This document shows positions 40,638 to 52,293 of a DNA stretch of 64,000 nt, one piece after another (the first letter of the stretch is position 1; every line of letters begins with the position of its first letter). The stretch lies in NCBI GenBank assembly GCA_029224185.1, contig CM055196.1, positions 13,766,009 to 13,830,008 of the forward strand, read 5' to 3'. The translations under genes were made by a program, and so were the position numbers. A model generated the notes under the pieces. It searched no databases, was not told where the DNA came from, and saw only the letters and a list, made by a program, of their open reading frames with translations. The stretch is from Karalla daura. Its lineage: Eukaryota; Chordata; Actinopteri; Chaetodontiformes; Leiognathidae.

Positions 40638-40980
40638 ATGAGTGGTTTTCACTGTTGCCTCACAGCAAGCAATTATGGGGTTCAACTGCCTGTTAGACTT
40701 TTGATGCAGAGTTTGCATGGTCTGTGTGAGTTTTCTCTGAATACCTCTTTCCTCCCTCAAAAACATGCATTTATGTTGATTGGAGGCTAAAACTTTCCCC
40801 TGGTTGTGGGTGTGGCAGTGAATGTTGTCTGCAAGTGTGTCCTGTAATGGACTTGTGACCTATCCTGGGTGCATTTGCTGTCTTCGCCCTACAGTATGTT
40901 CCCTGGGACAAGCACCAGCAGACACTCAAACAAACACTGTTAAAGTACAATGCAGATAAGATGATCGATGGATGGATGAT
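40638..40980 (+). mobile_element. near full-length teleost SINE copy
   Basis: Head AGTGGTTTTCACTGTTGCCT and CACAGCAAGC, then GTTTGCATGGTCTGTGTGAG, CTCAAAAACATGCATTTATG, TTGGAGGCTAAAACTTTCCC, GGACTTGTGACCTATCCTGG, and tail GATGGATGGATGAT. This is the most complete copy in the window (about 340 bp) and still strongly diverged. Confidence 0.8.
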
Positions 40981-42700
40981 CCTCTTTGTAACTTCTCTGT
41001 GAAAGCGCCTTCTCTTTTTCTCTCTGAATCACGATGACACTTCATTATAAAACTTCCTGATTTTCTGTGAGATAAAATAGCTTCAGTCTAAACGGGGTTA
41101 CAAAGGCTTGTGCCCTTGTTTAACTGACACAGAGGCTACAAACACAGATGGCATCATGATCCAGTACCATGCCCCAAATGTCCTAGCCCTGGTACACAGT
41201 TAGGGCGAGGTTATACAGAGCCTCAGATCTCACAGGGCTGGAGTGCAGGCTCAACGTCAATCATGGTAATGCTAGCTGACACATTGGTGAGGGTGGTGAC
41301 AGGGCAAGGTTATGTGTCACTGTACGCTCATGGCCTGCATGAAGACCAGGACTGCCAAAGCTCTGTCTCATGTGAGGGGTCACCCTTAGGGATTGTGATC
41401 CAAATTAATATACACTACAGTACACTGCAGCTGCAGTGCACCTATCAGCAAATTGCTCCCAAAGTCGCCTGGCTCAAAACCTTCCTTGGGCTGAAATTGT
41501 ATGGAAGCTTCAAATAGACCGTAATTTACATTTCATTACAATATGAGAGCATGCCTTTTTTCAAGCTGTCCAAAATTGTGGTATCCAATGTGCATAAAAC
41601 AAAAGCACAACAACTTGACTATAATCTTTAACCAAAGCTCAGCTGTTCATTAATTTATCTTCTTTGGAACATAATCAGTGACAACACCAATTATAGAAAG
41701 CATTCCAGCTTTTACAGCACAAAACCTGAGAGCACTATTGAAAAGCTGCAAAGTTAAATTAAAGTTAAACACGAGATCTAAACATGTGGTCTGAATGTGT
41801 TTCTTTGACGGTTCCCCTACTGGTGATGGATTGTTGAATTAGGTCCTTCTGAGCTGTGAATCACGTTCACCTGGACAGCTGACATTTAATCAATAAACAT
41901 ATGAACTGTAGCCAGGACTCTGAGCAATAGGGATTTAATATGGCCTTTGCTGCTGCAGGATCCCTGCGGGTTTCAGAGGCAAACCTCCAACCACCTGTGG
42001 CTCATGTCTACATTCGCACAGCACATGGAAACAAAAATCTTATGCTCTAGTTTTCGCAAGACAAATAATCAAATGTTTCTCACCATGTATGGCAATAAGG
42101 TGCAATCAGGCCTGTGTAAACACTTCAATAACAATTAAAAGAATCTCTCAGATATTCAGTCTTTCCAGTATAACTGTTCAGACCGATCAGGCCGAAGGGA
42201 ACACCCACCAGGCCTTTTTATACTCCAAATATCCATTCATTAAACAACTGTTATTTTACCCTCAATGCATATGCAAATTTAAAGTTTATTTGTCTTAAAT
42301 ACTATCTTTAACAGCAGAAACAAACTTTCTAAGAGACAGGAGACAGTATCGTATAAAATATAAAATATTTGCCTTAATAAATGATATCTCTAGCTGAACC
42401 GCTACCTCTCATTTGCCAAAATAGCTGCTGCGTCAAAGGTACATACATAATGCAACATCAGCAGTGAGTTTTTTAAGGACAGTCATTTGGCGTAAGAAAT
42501 ACTTATCTCACCATTTTTTATATTCAACGCAAAATATGTGCACGTGACATAATGTGGCCACACAGCAATGAGTTCATAGATGTGGCATACATGAATCTTT
42601 CACCTCAATAAATATTTAATCCTAGCTCTGAATCATTTAAAGCAAAGCCCTCTCTGTTGTTCTTCGGGCAACATGTGCATGCAGTGTACACGGTTTTATC

Positions 42701-42804
42701 CCTACTTCTCTCTCTCCCTCTAACCCCCCCGTCTATTCCTCCCTCCCTCCCTGCCTCCCTCCACAACACACACACACAGACTCTTTCTCTCTCTATCTCT
42801 CTGT
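42701..42804. repeat. pyrimidine-rich CT/CCCT tract
   Basis: CT repeats, then CCCT-type repeats, a CA array, and CT again. Confidence 0.85.
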
Positions 42805-43790
42805 CAGTTGGACAAGCTGCTCAGTGGCCCTGAAATATGGCACATTATGCCGCTCTGCTGATCATCGTTCAGCGTTGCACCCTGCATCTGAATCCAATGT
42901 AAATGATATGATGATTCCCTCTAAGGCAACATTAACTTTACTACTGTTATGCTTCTACAAGTGCAAAGGTTGAATTCATGAGACAATCACATAAACAGTG
43001 AGGTTCCCTTTAAGTTAAAGCCACAGCGATGCCGACAGATTAACATGTCTGTGAAGTCGAGACAAAGAGACAACAAATGAGACAAGTCAATGCACATAAG
43101 ATCAATGACTATTGAATGATTCTTTTAATTAAGGGACTGGTTTATATACTTAAAGGCAAAACGTGATTTGCTAGTGAGTCTGCTATGCTGTCTAGTTTAA
43201 GGAGTCAACTGGAGGTCATTGGTGCTTTCCGGCTGAGTGGGTATGCATATGTGGAAGAAACACTAGAATATGCATGACTGCTATTAACTTCATGTTTAAC
43301 CAGTCTTGCTTGTAGCTTAGCCTTGTATCATGTGAAATAATGTGCACATGCCCTGCATTTCATAAAAGACAAGACTCCAAGCACTAAATATAAGGAAAAA
43401 GCTGTGACCTGGACAAATTAATTGTTCACAACCCAACTGAGACTTCATATACACAAGTTCATTGAGCTGTACGATTTGTTCAACATTTGTTCCTGTGATG
43501 AAAAATCCCTGCAGTAGGGACAATGAATAAATGACAAATATTGCAAACTTGGCGTGTTTTTTGTGGGTAGACCTTTACACCAGTCCATTAAAATCACACA
43601 TCCCCCAATGTCAGAAGCTTGATAATCTGTCAGATTCCACTTTGTTTCACTTTATCCATTACACCTTAGATTATGGTCATGTTTGCCCCCAGGATGTTGC
43701 TTGAGTTTTACTTTGATAAAAGCTAGATTAATAGAAATAAAAAATAGAAATAGAAATTGGAGTGAGACCACACATGGCTATGTCTTGGTA

Positions 43791-43910
43791 TGTTTAGGTT
43801 AATTGGAGAAAATTGCTCCAAGATGTGAGTGAGAAAGTGAAAGGGTTACGTCTATCCCATTTCTGGTGACCTGTCCTTGGTGTATTCCCTTTCTTTGCAA
43901 CAGCAGCCCC
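43791..43910 (+). mobile_element. SINE body fragment
   Basis: Contains TTAGGTTAATTGGAGAAAAT, GATGTGAGTGAGAAAGTG and GGTGACCTGTCCTTGGTGTA, matching the middle of the same SINE family as 40638-40980. Head and tail are missing. Confidence 0.65.
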
Positions 43911-45394
43911 CAATGACATCATTGGGCATGAAGCAGGTAAGATTGTGTGTGTATGAGTAGAACTGACAAGAAGAAATCACAAGTCTGACTCCACAGGGTG
44001 GTGAAAATGCACCCAAAGATGCTATAAAACCAAAGACGATTATGTTGTGCACTTAATCAGCTGAACTACAATAATTAAAGTAATCATAACCGCAGCTAAA
44101 GCAACAACAATCAATAAAGTAGCACAGTGTTAATCAAATTTATGTACTACAGGCAAGACAAGTTTTGCCCGTCTCCTCAAGCTCTCATTCATGATGCTCC
44201 CTCACCCACACAGATCGTTCAGAGGTTGAGCTGGTCAGAGATCAGGTAAATGTCACAACTCCTCTGCACCCCATTTGTATGATTTATGTGTAGAAATGGG
44301 TTGGAGTATATTTCTCTGTGTTGTAAACACCAGCTAATTTATGTGCAATATAGTGTACAGGTAGCTGTCATCACAGAGGACAGATCATATAAGTAGCGTT
44401 ATCCACAAAAAGCTTGAAGACACAGCTATACAGATTGTGGAAATATTATAATACTCACATTACTCCATTTGCCTTGTCATTCAACATCTTTTTAAAAACT
44501 GCATTGATCCAAGGATATCGGTGAATCACTGGGCCATACTGTGCCTTTATTTATGTTATGATCCAGAGCAACAACAGTTCTGTTTGTTTTAAATAAATGA
44601 CAACCGTATCACAATCACAAGGCCAAAACCGCAACCTTGTTTCTATTCCTTCACTTACAGTGAGAGTTCAAGCTCATGTCAAACATCATCTGTGGTATTG
44701 AAAACCAGAGGCCCATTGAGCATTTTCTTTGTCCGCAAGTGGGCTGGAAAACATCTCTGACAAAAAGGACGATGCAGTACAGTATGTGCAGTTACTATCT
44801 AAACACAATTTGTGGTCACTGCTTAATGTATGGTCCTCACTCTTGGTTATTTCTCTGCTACTTTCCATGTGTCTGTTTGTGGAGTAGGCACCGTTTCATT
44901 ATCCGTGTGTAAAAGATCAAGCGAAACTTACCTGTTCCCTATTTCGCTGTTCTGGTACATGCTTTTCATTTCACCTCTTCTGGTCATCCATATTTTATCC
45001 CCTCTGGGCCCGAAAAGCTAGTTCATCAGTAGGACCATTTCCTCGTTGGGCCAGAAGAAGCACTGACATCAGACGTTGGGGATTGAGCTGTAAAGCCCAG
45101 CAACAGCAATCCACCATTGTTTTTGTCACTACTTTAGAGAAGCCTCTGGATCATGGATGTATAACGGTATCCAAGATCAAAGATAGCAGCCCATTCATTA
45201 TCGAAGTTGCTGGCCTGGTGCATAAACCGGTTTCTGTTTGCAGAGGTCATATTGATCGATCGATATTGTTTAAAGTGACCAACTTGGTTATATACCTCAC
45301 CTTGGCATCAAAACGTCTCTGCTTGTCTGTCCACAATTTGTTTACTTGTGGTAACCATCCAAAATGGAGGAGGCATGGGGGTGGGGGAGGCGCT

Positions 45395-45483
45395 TCACGT
45401 GAATGACAAAGACTGGTCATTAGTGTGGACGGTGCCCTCTTGTGGTCATAGATGGTGTTGCGTACAAAATATAGGTCACATGA
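45395..45483. promoter_or_regulatory. paired E-box / M-box octamers
   Basis: TCACGTGA at 45395-45402 is a perfect palindrome of the USF/MITF-TFE class. TCACATGA at 45476-45483 is the related M-box. A CTCF-like motif lies between them. They sit about 2.1 kb upstream of the candidate lysmd4 first exon. Factor binding is inferred from motif only. Confidence 0.35.
45432..45445 (-). promoter_or_regulatory. CTCF-like motif upstream of lysmd4
   Basis: The minus strand reads CCACAAGAGGGCAC, differing at one pyrimidine position of the core. Two E-box/M-box octamers flank it (45395-45402 and 45476-45483). It points left, into the gene desert. Confidence 0.5.
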
Positions 45484-46269
45484 CCAGCCAGGCGACTTAA
45501 AAGTCCGTAAAATACTGGAAAATGGAGGTGTACTGCCGTCTTTGTTACTAGTGTTGTCTAAAGTAAAATAGCTCTTTGGATGACAAGGGGAATTTTTTTG
45601 GTGCAGTACCGCAGGTGGTGACTGTGCAAAACGGCTAGCCAGCAGAGCCGCAGTTCATATTCGTCACCTTTAGTCTTTCTTTGGTTTTATGTGAATAAAT
45701 TAGTAAATGTAATACATTTTGAAGATACATTTCTGCTTCTATTTCATTTAATCATGTGAAGTACAAACGCATAGTCTTCCATTGTTGTTTTTAAAGTGGA
45801 GGCAGTGACCATGCTAGCGGTGACATCTCAGACATTACCCTTGACACAATGATGTAGCTCACTAGGGTCAAAAAGCAAATTCATGAATGAATTGACGAAT
45901 ACAAATGTTTTAAAAATACCAGGGTCCTTGCACCACGTTCCCTGTGATTATTAATATCAGTGGTATGTTGGTAAACTTTCTGAAAACAAAAAAAAAATGT
46001 CCTGCACAATTCAATTATAGTTGTATTACCTTTGTTAAAACAGATTCCCTCTCCACGTCTTGATTGTATGTGACAGTACATACACAGCAACACAGATGTG
46101 TAATGCCGTGCTAGCTGTTTGGTGGGATTTTTGTTATTTTTTAAAACAAAAAGTATATTTTCAGTTACAGTTTAGTTCTGTCCCCATTCGAGCAAGCGTA
46201 CTTTCACTTGAACTATGTGTGTAGTCCCATACAAGGTAATCAGTATCAATAGCAATAACTGCAGTTGAT

Positions 46270-46444
<175 letters not shown>

Positions 46445-47559
46445 TTCACAAATTAAAAATGGTAGTGGAGAATTTAATTAACATTTAACATTTGTTATGA
46501 TCTTTTCAGATAAACTACCACACAGAAAATGAATGAGGACAAAAACTCTTTTCCCCCAGCAGAAAAACCCCCTCCTTCAGTCCCATTTCATAGAAGACAA
46601 CAAAATAAAGCAATATGACAGACCAATAGCCCCATCTAGCGTCAGATATGCTACTCCCACGACCCTGAACCCTCTCTAACCCAAATGACCCGGGAGGCAA
46701 CAGTGACTGGTCTTTGTTCCACTGCTCAGGGCCGTCTTCACCACCAATTGTACTGCAATGAGAAATTTACAGAGAAAAAGAAGACGGGAGTGAAAATTCC
46801 CAGGTGTAAGTGGCTTACATAGGATGTAATTGTTATTTTCTGCCAACAGATGTCAGACATTGAGGAAAATTCTCACAACTCAATAGCAGCCTATGAATTG
46901 GCAAATTGTGTTTTAAAGGGAAAAATCAATACATTAAATTGATTTGCACGATATACTTAACCCTCATTGTATATATTACTGAAGCTTAAAGGGGATATAA
47001 AATAGATAATCCCTGTGTATTTCTGTTTGTTTTTGTTTTGTATTATACTGTGAAATAGGTTTTTGCCTTTATTTAGGGATTGGACATGTAGAAAATAGAT
47101 TACTGCCTTTACTCATTATCTTTATTCGTTATCAGGTCAGTCTAAAAGATACATGTTGTTTTTTGGATTTTTGTCATTATACAACATACAAAGTCTCCCA
47201 AAACCTGTGATGGAATGTGAAAAGAAGATAAATACAGCTCAAAATTCACAATGCATTGGATAATTATAGTAGAGATGTTTATATAGTAATATGAACCACG
47301 TGCCATTAGTCTGCACAATAATTCTGTCTTACAACAACTTCTACATTGCATATAATTGTTAAATTGCGCAAGCAGAGTCTTTTATTTATAGTGATATTTA
47401 TAGTGATTTTTTATTTTTTTCATATTATTTTAATTTATTGTGCATTCTGCTGCTGCACTGTAATTTATCATTGTCATATCAATCAAATATATCTTCAGCT
47501 ATTGATGAACGATATTTATTATATTGTATTATCATGTATTATTTAAATTAAATAATTAC

Positions 47560-48010
47560 GGGCATTGACAATGGTGTTCGAGTCCTGAGCAGTGGGGGCG
47601 CTATCGCACCATTGTTTAAATCTGTTTTAAGGAGCACGAAGAAGAAGCAGGCTAACCAGTAGCTAGCCCCGGCTAGCACCACCAGTTGCTGCTGTAATGT
47701 CAGCGAGTCCTGCTGGGGAGCTCTGCGGGTCACTTTATTGTTGCCAAAGCATTTGGATACGGTAAATACGCGAGAACAGCACGGTGTCAGTGTAATAACT
47801 ATGTGAAACGACATTTGTTTTTTCAAAGAAATCAGTGTTTATTGGTGTGCTCGAGCTCTGGCAAGCTGGTCTGTAGCTGAGGAGGGACAGGTCTCTGACC
47901 TGCTCTCTGTCATGGTGCCGTTAGTTTGGCTCAACTCACACTTTCTGGAAGCCTTAAAGCAAAACTGCGTCTTTGCGGGCTGCCAGGTGGCTTAACTTAA
48001 ACTCCGCGTA
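47560..48010 (+). promoter_or_regulatory. lysmd4: probable lysmd4 promoter / CpG-enriched patch
   Basis: This is the most CpG-rich stretch upstream of the gene. It follows a strongly AT-rich segment (46930-47555) and contains GGGGGCGCTATCGCACC, TACGCGAGAACAGCACGG, CTCGAGCTC and CTCCGCGTAAC. No TATA box sits at a fitting distance from the candidate first exon. A housekeeping-type CpG promoter is inferred from composition and position alone. Confidence 0.45.
47600..47761 (+). other. lysmd4: candidate non-coding first exon of lysmd4
   Basis: The coding exon starts just 14 bases after a clean acceptor (TTCCTCTCAG ending at 48864), so at least one 5' untranslated exon must lie upstream. The best candidate is the CpG-bearing stretch beginning near GGAGCACGAAGAAGAAGC and ending at a plausible donor, ATACG|GTAAAT, at 47762. 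A GAAGAAGAAG run is a common feature of fish 5' leaders. Exact transcription start and donor are inferred; another upstream exon is possible. Confidence 0.45.
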
Positions 48011-48499
48011 ACTTGTCACTTTACAGTGACCAAGGTACAATTATTCGATGCTGGTGTAACTCTTGTGGTTACTGCCTTGTTTTGTACGTAATAATTCACC
48101 AATATAGCCGCATTCTGGAGGTTGTGGTCGGGTTTTGTTAAAGATACAGAGATAAGCTCATTCTACAGGATCCATGAAAACATTTGTCAGAACTTATCTT
48201 TTGAGCCGGACTGTCTTACAACTATGTATCTTTGTTGTGCACCGTACTACATTTACAATCTGCACTACTATTTTGTTTCATGTGCGTCATTGTAGCAAGT
48301 TTACTTGTTATGTTTATTTCTATCTTCTCCTATTAATCTATATGTCTGTTATGAAAAGGTTTTTCTCTTATTGTCTTTTTCTATTTCATTGCACTTCTTG
48401 AAGGAGCTGCCAGGGATCATTTAAGTGTTTTGACTTTGACCGTATCTATATGTTATCCATAATGTCAGCTAATAATTACATCTATCTACCATCAATTCC

Positions 48500-48825
48500 A
48501 AGTTTGTACCTTAGGGGGTCTCCTAGAGCCTATCTCTAGCATATACAGTAGGAGCCACTCAAAATCTCCCTACTTTCAGTGCCTGGTACTAGCCAAGCTA
48601 CCTTGTCACCTCTTGCTAAGGTGACAAGGTAGCCGCAGGGAGATCAGTTGGCTGTCAGCGGGGATGGGAAATTTTGAGTGGTATTGAATTTTGAGATTGA
48701 GTTTCCAGTCCATCACAGGACACACATATCATTCACTCTAACACATCTAATGGCAATTTAGTGTCTCCAGATGACCTCAACATGCATGTTTTTGGACTGT
48801 GTGAGTCCATTTGGGTAAACTGACT
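48500..48825 (-). mobile_element. degenerate tRNA-headed SINE, interrupted by a MITE
   Basis: Minus-oriented copy of the common teleost SINE-like repeat. Left piece 48500-48550 has AGAGCCTATCTCTAGC; right piece 48697-48825 has CCAGTCCATCACAGGACACA, GGCAATTTAGTGTCTCCAGA and CATGCATGTTTTTGGACTGTG. The segment between them is replaced by the foldback element at 48555-48681. It lies in lysmd4 intron 1. Confidence 0.7.
48555..48681. mobile_element. foldback (palindromic) MITE nested in a SINE
   Basis: Ends are inverted copies: CCACTCAAAATCTCCC (48555-48570) against GGGAAATTTTGAGTGG (48666-48681), 15 of 16 paired. The centre holds a perfect 15-bp stem (48597-48611 with 48619-48633, GCTACCTTGTCACCT and its complement) around a 7-base loop. 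The two halves are alignable through much of their length. There is no coding capacity, so it is a non-autonomous DNA element; superfamily not determined because the target-site duplication is unclear. Confidence 0.65.
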
Positions 48826-48878
48826 ATGTAATGTATTTTAATTCCATTTCAATGTTCCTCTCAGGGTGGTATTTCACA

Positions 48879-49786
48879 ATGCGGCGTGGGGAGCAGAGAC
48901 CCAGGGCTTTCCAAGCCCCGGTGGATGTCCACGCCAGTGCAGATGGGCAGGTTTACATGTTCAATAGGAGACCTAATGAGTCCACACCTTCCTCGGATGA
49001 TGATGAGCTCGATGTCATGGAGATGAGGCCGCGGATTTACCAGGAGCGGGACAGACTGAGGAACGTTCAGCTGCTGGAGCGAGAGGTGGCCGACGGGGAC
49101 AGTCTCAACAAGCTCGCACTGCAGTATGGCTGCAAAGTAAAGATGTCTTAACATGTTTGTTTTTTTTTCTAAACTCCTCCATTCATGCCTTGTTGACAAC
49201 ATTTTGACATGGTCATTCCTGTTTCTGTCAACAGGTGGCAGATCTCAAGCGGGTGAACAACCTAATGCAGGAACAAGATTTATTTGCACTGAAATCTATC
49301 AAAATACCTGTTCAGAAACACAGCTTTCTGAATGAGACTTTCACAGACCTGAGCGACCCTCAGGAGGAAATGCCACATTCATCTCCCGCACCAGCGAAGC
49401 CTCAGGACAGAGCCCGAGCCCAGCCACATCTGCAGGAGGTCACAGACTTTCTCATGGAGGTGGACCACGATATCGAGAAACTGATTCAGACCACAAACGA
49501 TCAAGACGAAGAGTTTCGAGACAACTCGGAGAAGCGACAGTGGTTTGGTTTCAGAGGACAACGTCTGACCGGTCACGGCGCAGACTGGGGCATCCAGTGG
49601 TGGAATGCCGTGGTGGCCATGCTCCTGATTGGCATCGTGCTGCCATTATTTTATCTGATTTATTTCAAAACGAAAGATAACGGAGCAGTATCACCAACAG
49701 ATGTTACTGCTACTGTTGCCTCTTCAAACTTCTCAGCCCCAGGCCAAGCGATAAAAGGAACAGAGCATTTTAAAGAACCAGGATAA
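48879..49786 (+). CDS. lysmd4: LysM and putative peptidoglycan-binding domain-containing protein 4 (two coding exons)
   Basis: Coding exons are 48879-49136 (86 codons) and 49235-49786 (183 codons plus stop), giving 269 residues against about 296 in human LYSMD4. The junction AAA|GTAAAG ... CAACAG|GTGGCA is phase 0 and restores the family stretch ALQYGCK-VADLKRVNN. Residues 1-60 are disordered with an acidic SSDDDELD patch. One LysM domain spans about 66-112 and ends in FALKSIKIPV. A helix with FLMEVDHDIEKLIQ lies near 157-170. One membrane span covers about 208-230 (WWNAVVAMLLIGIVLPLFYL), with basic residues before it, so the LysM side should be cytosolic. A tail of 39 residues carries one NFS sequon. 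GIQWWNAV and MLLIGIVLP favour LYSMD4 over LYSMD3. The ATG has A at -3 and aligns with the family start (FQ.P...VYMF follows). LysM domains bind N-acetylglucosamine polymers in other proteins, but no ligand or reaction is established for this animal family, so its role is unknown. No damage is seen. Confidence 0.95.
49137..49234 (+). other. lysmd4: lysmd4 intron between the two coding exons
   Basis: A 98-bp intron with donor AAA|GTAAAG at 49137 and acceptor TGTCAACAG| ending at 49234. A T-rich tract follows the donor (49159-49170). The intron is phase 0 and interrupts the LysM domain after residue 86. Reading through it gives a stop (TAA) four codons past the donor, so intron retention would truncate the protein inside LysM. 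Confidence 0.9.
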
Positions 49787-49810
49787 GGCAGTTACGAATC
49801 AGAAAATAAC

Positions 49811-49828
49811 AATAAAGTTAAAAATAAA
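49811..49828 (+). terminator. lysmd4: lysmd4 polyadenylation signals
   Basis: Two AATAAA hexamers at 49811-49816 and 49823-49828 lie 25-40 bases after the stop codon. They are followed by T/G-rich sequence near 49843-49865 (TGTATTTTTGAGTGAG). This gives a very short 3' UTR; use of a more distal site cannot be excluded. Confidence 0.6.
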
Positions 49829-50901
49829 AAAAAGGCTCAATACTGTATTTTTGAGTGAGATGGTCTCAGCTTTTCTTAACAGCTCTGTGCAATACCACCA
49901 CATGTCTACAAGTGAATTTTATTCTATACTGTAACTGTGATGCCTGAGGCAAAGACGTCAATGTCTGGGAGAGAAGTAACACATGCTGCATGCTGATGCA
50001 GTTTGTGAAGATTTTTTATGACACTAACATCTGATAAAACTGCTGTCATTGAGAAGTTTCAAGGAATATTACTCATGACAAAGTTGACCCTTTACTTTTG
50101 GAAAAACTTGCAAGATTATGCTATATTTTGGTACTATATTTCAGCTATAAACTTCTCTACTCAACTTTATGCAAACATCTGCTTTGAGGTATTTCTTTGA
50201 AGTCTTTGCCACCACCGGTGCCTGTTGCCAGTATTAGCATATCGGCTGACATTATGTTATTGACACGGCATGTGTTTCTATTTTAAAACTTTTGCCAAAG
50301 CTGTTAGGTTGTACTCTCCTCCACATAGGTTTGAGCATTACTTGTGTGCCATGTTTTTATTTTTTTTTTGCGCGAGTGTGTGTTTGTGTCATGTTCATTG
50401 TTAAGTTATTGCCTTGTACCTCGTGCCCTGTCACTGGGTCTGAATGCAGAGCCAGCAGTGTAAAATGGTGTTTACAGTGACAATTTGGTGCAATATACGT
50501 AGTCTTCCTATATTGTTTGTGATCATTCGCCACCTCACAATCTCAAAGTGAAATCAGTTGCATCCTGAAAAAATGACTTTCAGTTACTGGTGCGATGATT
50601 GTGAGAGACAAGAAAGAAAGTGCCTTAAATCTTTATTGTCAAGGGTTACTCTGGTGATGAATCTGCGTGGCTTGTCTGATGCTTTTTCTGCAAAAGTTAC
50701 ATCCAACAAAACTGGAAAAGTTATTTTTTTCTGAAGTATTTATCCTGCATCAAACTCAGTCATGTACAAGAGCAGTTTTTATTCTGCATGTCCCTGTTGA
50801 AATACAAGCTTAACAGAATGAACATGTGTCTACATCTGTCTTTGCCGTTTGATAACCTAAGATTCTCGGTTGAGATTTCTCTGAGCTATCACTTCTCTTG
50901 T

Positions 50902-51095
50902 AGTTTTCTCCTACAGTCCAAAAACATGCAACGTTAGATAGATTGGAGACTTAAAATTGCTCCTGGATGTGAGTGTGAACAGCGTGTGTGCTCTTTGATG
51001 GACTGCCAACCTGTCCAGGGTGTATTCTCTGCCTTTGTCTCCAGAAGATCCCTACAATACCGTTAAGGTAGAAAATGGGTAATGAAATGGATGCA
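50902..51095 (+). mobile_element. SINE fragment downstream of lysmd4
   Basis: TCCTACAGTCCAAAAACATG, TTGGAGACTTAAAATTGCTC, GATGTGAGTGTGAACAGC and ACCTGTCCAGGGTGTATTCT followed by AAATGGGTAATGAAATGGAT are the 3' two-thirds of the family. The tRNA-like head is absent. Confidence 0.75.
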
Positions 51096-51119
51096 TAATA
51101 TATGCAATGTCGTTGGTGA

Positions 51120-51133
51120 CCAACAGGGGGCAG
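51120..51133 (+). promoter_or_regulatory. CTCF-like motif downstream of lysmd4
   Basis: CCAACAGGGGGCAG has one mismatch (A for S at position 4) to the CTCF core. It lies right after a SINE fragment (50902-51095) and points right. Confidence 0.5.
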
Positions 51134-52293
51134 CATGTACAGGGCTTTGTCATGTGTGAAGTCAGATAGTATGCAGTTTTTATATAAAGATCAAACAGCT
51201 GTCACAATCGCCTCAGTGACAATCAAAGCAAGTCCCCCACCCCCACCAATGTCAGCCCTGTCAACCAAACGCTACCTCTTGTCCCTCACGGTGACACTGC
51301 ACATGCTCCTTGTGGTTGTGGTTGCGGGCCAGTTATGCTGAGAGTTGGTTTGCCAATTTGGACACATTTTCTCTTCTTATTTACAATGAAAAATCCAAAG
51401 AATACAAACGTGCCGCATGAAGAACAACTGCGATGTGACGAGGGTTTTCAACATTTGCTTAAAAGTCATGAAAGGCTTCTGGTATGGATGCCAGTTTTCA
51501 AACTTGTTTGGTTTTGCACTGAGAGAATAAACAGTCAGGCGAACCGTTCGCCCTTCTCTGTGCTCTTAAATGAAAAGCATGGATGTGAGTTGGGGGAATG
51601 AATGTGTCAATTTCATATGTATATATACGCACCTTGGTTACAACAGTATTTTCCAGCTCTACAGTTAAGATTCTGCTATTCAGTGTTTGTACCAAGTCAA
51701 AGAAACTCATCCAAATAGCACAATTTTGAATAATATGGGCATGGAGACTGAAGGCACACAACTCTAACACTAGACCTATTTCCTCCAAGTTGACGCCATA
51801 AGCGGTTGTATTTGGTCCTTCCTGCGACCTACAGTAAGAACAAGAGTTGTTCAGTTATTGCTGCAGAGGCTCTTTTTGCCTTTTATTATTACATGACCCG
51901 AGACCCTCACCCCATAACTACGGCTCACGAACCCTGCTCTGATCTCGCTCCAGGCTGCAGAGCTCTGGCATGCTGCCAGCTCCCAGCCCTACTGTTGATA
52001 CACCCCACCACCTCCACCCCCATCATCCCTCTTTTTTTCTTTTCCTTCCCCCTCTTTTACCTCCAACCTGGACACTTCCACTCCCTGTCTTCCTTCATTT
52101 GATGAAATCCATATCAAGTCTGCTCCTGCAGAGGACAGCTTCATTCCAACAGCACAGATACTGAGTCTGATTAGTATCACAGACGTTACAGCCAACCAAA
52201 ATCAACAGGATTCGACCTAATGTAATGTAATTACAGTCTTATTTTTGGAAAATAAATGAATATGCTTCATGCAGGGCCTGTGTGTGTGTTTTT

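Larger units (their letters stand above)
47762..48864 (+). other. lysmd4: candidate lysmd4 intron 1 (5' UTR intron)
   Basis: The 3' end is certain (polypyrimidine tract and TCAG at 48861-48864, 14 bases before the ATG); the 5' end depends on the candidate donor at 47762. It contains a minus-oriented SINE relic with a foldback MITE inside it (48500-48825), so repeat DNA comes within about 40 bases of the acceptor. An ATG at 48831 continues in frame into the coding exon but lies inside this intron. Confidence 0.5.

Noticed and set aside
47591..47604. CTCF-like CAGTGGGGGCGCTA at the lysmd4 promoter
   Set aside because: An extra base shifts the left half out of register with the core, so it matches only the GGCGC end.
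48831..48878. Upstream in-frame ATG extending lysmd4 by 16 residues
   Set aside because: It lies before the acceptor TCAG at 48864, so it is intronic; the ATG at 48879 has A at -3 and aligns with the start of the LYSMD4 family.
48879..49786. Assignment as lysmd3
   Set aside because: LYSMD3 proteins have GIGWWTAV-like and IITPVFYLLYY-like membrane segments; here GIQWWNAV and IVLPLFYLIYF follow LYSMD4.
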